From Pseudomonadota bacterium (GTDB lineage Bacteria; Bdellovibrionota_B; Oligoflexia; Silvanigrellales; Silvanigrellaceae): a stretch of DNA of 64,000 nucleotides. A program made the translations under genes and the position numbers. The stretch is taken from the NCBI GenBank assembly GCA_009926615.1, contig RFOM01000011.1:1-64000 (forward strand). Reading direction: 5' to 3'. Shown one piece after another: positions 62,529-64,000 of this stretch. The notes beneath the pieces are model-generated. The model saw nothing but the letters and a program-made list of their open reading frames with translations, searched no databases and was not told the DNA's origin. Numbering within the stretch: position 1 is the stretch's first letter; every line of letters starts with the position of its first letter.

Positions 62529-63854
62529 ATGGGTACGTCAGTGGTCGGCCGCGCGCGCATAAAGAAAACGACGATTTTTTGCTCACTGGCAGCGTCGTTG
62601 TGGGTGTCGGGTGCCGGCGCGGTTGACTTCAAAATTGATCTTCCTCCGCAAAGAGGCGTGTCGGCTCCCGATGATGAATATTTTTTTGATGATGTTTTGT
62701 CCGTAACGGAATCGCAGTCAGATGTGCTTGAACAGGTTTCAGGCAACACTCAAAACGCCCTGCCGGACCCCAATCCGCCTTCGGACGATCGCCCCTCTGC
62801 AATTTACGGCAGAGCACAGGCGGTTCCGCGCAGTGATTCGCCCGACAATTCACAAGCCGAAAAAAATCAACTGAAGTCAAAAAAAACTGCAGGAATGAGC
62901 GCAGTACAACAGGAGCCTACGTTCGGGCTTCCGCAGAAACAGAGCCAGCGGATGAGTATCGACACTTTTCCCAATCCGCTTTGTTTGAATGAAAATGTTT
63001 CTTTTTGGAAAAGAGTGTACGCCGAAGTCGACGTCAACGAGGCACTGATACATGACCGCGATGATTTGGACAAAGTCTACGCTGTGGTCCGGCTCGGCGG
63101 TAACGGTGTGCTGCGCCAGCAGTCGACCCAAATGCTCAAGGATCATTATCGCTACGCGCTGGTCTCTCTTGCAGAAAAACTCGACAGTCCGAGATCATGG
63201 AGCAGCAACGAAAAAGCGATTGCAAAATTATTCAGGCCAAGTGAATTGTCGCGCAGCAGACTCCTTCAGGCCGCAGAGAATATTCGTGTTCAGCAGGGGC
63301 TGAAGTCGCGTTTCGATGCCGGTGTGCGCAGATCGCTGCAGTACCTGCCGACGATAAAACCTATTTTGCGGCAACAGAATCTTCCCCTTGAAATCGCGTT
63401 TCTGCCGCATGTCGAAAGCAGTTTTGTGAACCATGCACGCTCGAAAGTCGGCGCTGTTGGGCTGTGGCAGCTGATGCCAAAGACGATGCAGTTGCTTATG
63501 GGCAAAAAGGCTGTCGGCAGAAGAACCGATCCGGCAATTGCCACCGAGGCTGCCGCAAAGCTGCTCAAGCAAAACTTTCAGGCAACCGGCTCATGGCCAT
63601 TGGCTCTGACGGCATACAATCACGGTTTGGGCGGAGTTCTGCGGGCCGTGCGGCATACTTCCAGCTCGGATCTCTGTCAGATCATTGAGCGCTATAATTC
63701 AAGGTCGTTCAAGTTTGCCTCGAGTAATTTTTACGCACAATTTTTGGCTGCGCGGCAGATAGCATTGCAACGTTACTCGGAACTTTCTAAGAACAAGGAG
63801 GTTAACCGCATTGTTGCACCGCTGATAGCCAGACGTGAAAAGGGCGCCCTATGA
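62529..63854 (+). CDS. Secreted lytic transglycosylase (MltD-like, SLT domain)
   Basis: Peptidoglycan lyase of 441 residues. A signal peptide (TTIFCSLAASLWVSGAGA) and a roughly 130-residue Pro/Asp/Ser/Gln-rich linker lead to a helical section and an SLT domain: FLPHVESSFVNHARSKVGAVGLWQLMP, with catalytic Glu about residue 295, and LTAYNHGLGGV. No LysM is visible. The ATG at 62529 with GGGGG 6 bases upstream is preferred over the GTG at 62514. The stop overlaps the next ATG. It is divergent from the ABC importer. Confidence 0.88.
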   Translation: MGTSVVGRARIKKTTIFCSLAASLWVSGAGAVDFKIDLPPQRGVSAPDDEYFFDDVLSVTESQSDVLEQVSGNTQNALPDPNPPSDDRPSAIYGRAQAVPRSDSPDNSQAEKNQLKSKKTAGMSAVQQEPTFGLPQKQSQRMSIDTFPNPLCLNENVSFWKRVYAEVDVNEALIHDRDDLDKVYAVVRLGGNGVLRQQSTQMLKDHYRYALVSLAEKLDSPRSWSSNEKAIAKLFRPSELSRSRLLQAAENIRVQQGLKSRFDAGVRRSLQYLPTIKPILRQQNLPLEIAFLPHVESSFVNHARSKVGAVGLWQLMPKTMQLLMGKKAVGRRTDPAIATEAAAKLLKQNFQATGSWPLALTAYNHGLGGVLRAVRHTSSSDLCQIIERYNSRSFKFASSNFYAQFLAARQIALQRYSELSKNKEVNRIVAPLIARREKGAL

Positions 63855-64000
63855 AGGTTGCATCTCCGGCAGCGTATCTTTTGAAAAGAAAAATTATTTT
63901 GCTCAACAAGCAGCCGACTGACTTGTCCACGACCGCTCTGGTCAGGGTTGTGCTCGAAGGCGAAGAGGATCCTGCTGTTCAGGCTCTCGTCGAGCGGGTC
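63851..64000 (+). CDS. Start of a further gene, product unknown (partial)
   Basis: An ATG at 63851 overlaps the transglycosylase stop (ATGA) and the frame stays open to the window end. Fifty residues are visible. They begin KVASPAAYLLKRKIILLNK with basic residues and no signal, then an acidic segment EGEEDPAVQ. No family can be assigned; translational coupling suggests function with the transglycosylase. Confidence 0.55.
   Translation, partial: MKVASPAAYLLKRKIILLNKQPTDLSTTALVRVVLEGEEDPAVQALVERV

Noticed and set aside
1..64000. CRISPR arrays, transposases, prophage or attachment sites
   Set aside because: No direct-repeat array, transposase or integrase motif was seen; all sizeable frames fit chromosomal genes.

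Overview
The window is one stretch of bacterial chromosome with roughly balanced base composition by eye. It is gene-dense, with no gap over about 220 bp, and holds no insertion sequence, phage block or CRISPR array. The organism is clearly diderm: there is a type II secretion operon with an outer-membrane secretin, a predicted beta-barrel protein, many lipoproteins and a SecA. FliW, a CheY and a chemoreceptor-type protein imply motility or chemosensory signalling. Nine predicted lipoproteins, an orphan FliW, a PEGA-domain kinase operon and a Tat/cytochrome envelope locus fit a delta-proteobacterium-like lineage such as Bdellovibrionota/Oligoflexia or a relative. That assignment is an inference from gene content, not a database result.

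Layout. 1-5.2 kb: tRNA-Pro, RecD2-type helicase, S51 peptidase, a lipoprotein and a trypsin-like lipoprotein. 5.3-11.1 kb: M48 membrane protease with a C-terminal extension, SGNH-hydrolase lipoprotein, class I aminotransferase and two overlapping lipoprotein genes. 11.1-15.7 kb (minus strand): a coupled operon of Ser/Thr kinase, PEGA protein and N6-adenine-type methyltransferase. 15.8-21.8 kb: lipoprotein, FliW, predicted outer-membrane protein, a small coiled-coil protein, adenylate-kinase-like protein, DapA and a Nudix protein. 21.8-27.6 kb: tRNA(CAU), DsbA-like protein, a sigma-54-type AAA+ activator with an altered GAFTGA loop, and a very long coiled-coil chemoreceptor-like protein.

27.9-39.8 kb: the type II secretion operon in the order gspC-like, second gspC-like, D, E, F, G, H, I, J, K, followed by a metallophosphoesterase. 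No gspL, gspM or prepilin peptidase gene follows, so the machine must be completed elsewhere. 41-48.3 kb: UbiE/MenG, tRNA-Val, then an envelope locus of a lipoprotein with two CxxCH sites, a small lipoprotein and a Tat-exported protein, followed by another lipoprotein.

48.3-58.7 kb (minus strand): FAD oxidoreductase, HIT protein and YceI-like protein in one tight operon; then UbiB-type kinase, CheY, ComM/YifB and SecA. The hairpin that ends secA carries the comM ribosome-binding site in its 3' arm. 58.8-64 kb: a small coiled-coil protein, a small secreted protein, a three-gene ABC importer of the NMT1/THI5 type, a secreted lytic transglycosylase and the start of one more gene.

Most functional clusters are co-directional with 1-8 bp overlaps, so translational coupling is common. 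GTG and TTG starts are frequent and were placed from Shine-Dalgarno spacing and expected N-termini. The points most worth a second look are the cytochrome/Tat locus, the tandem gspC genes, the GAFPGA activator, the non-canonical start of the FAD oxidoreductase and the secA-comM hairpin.
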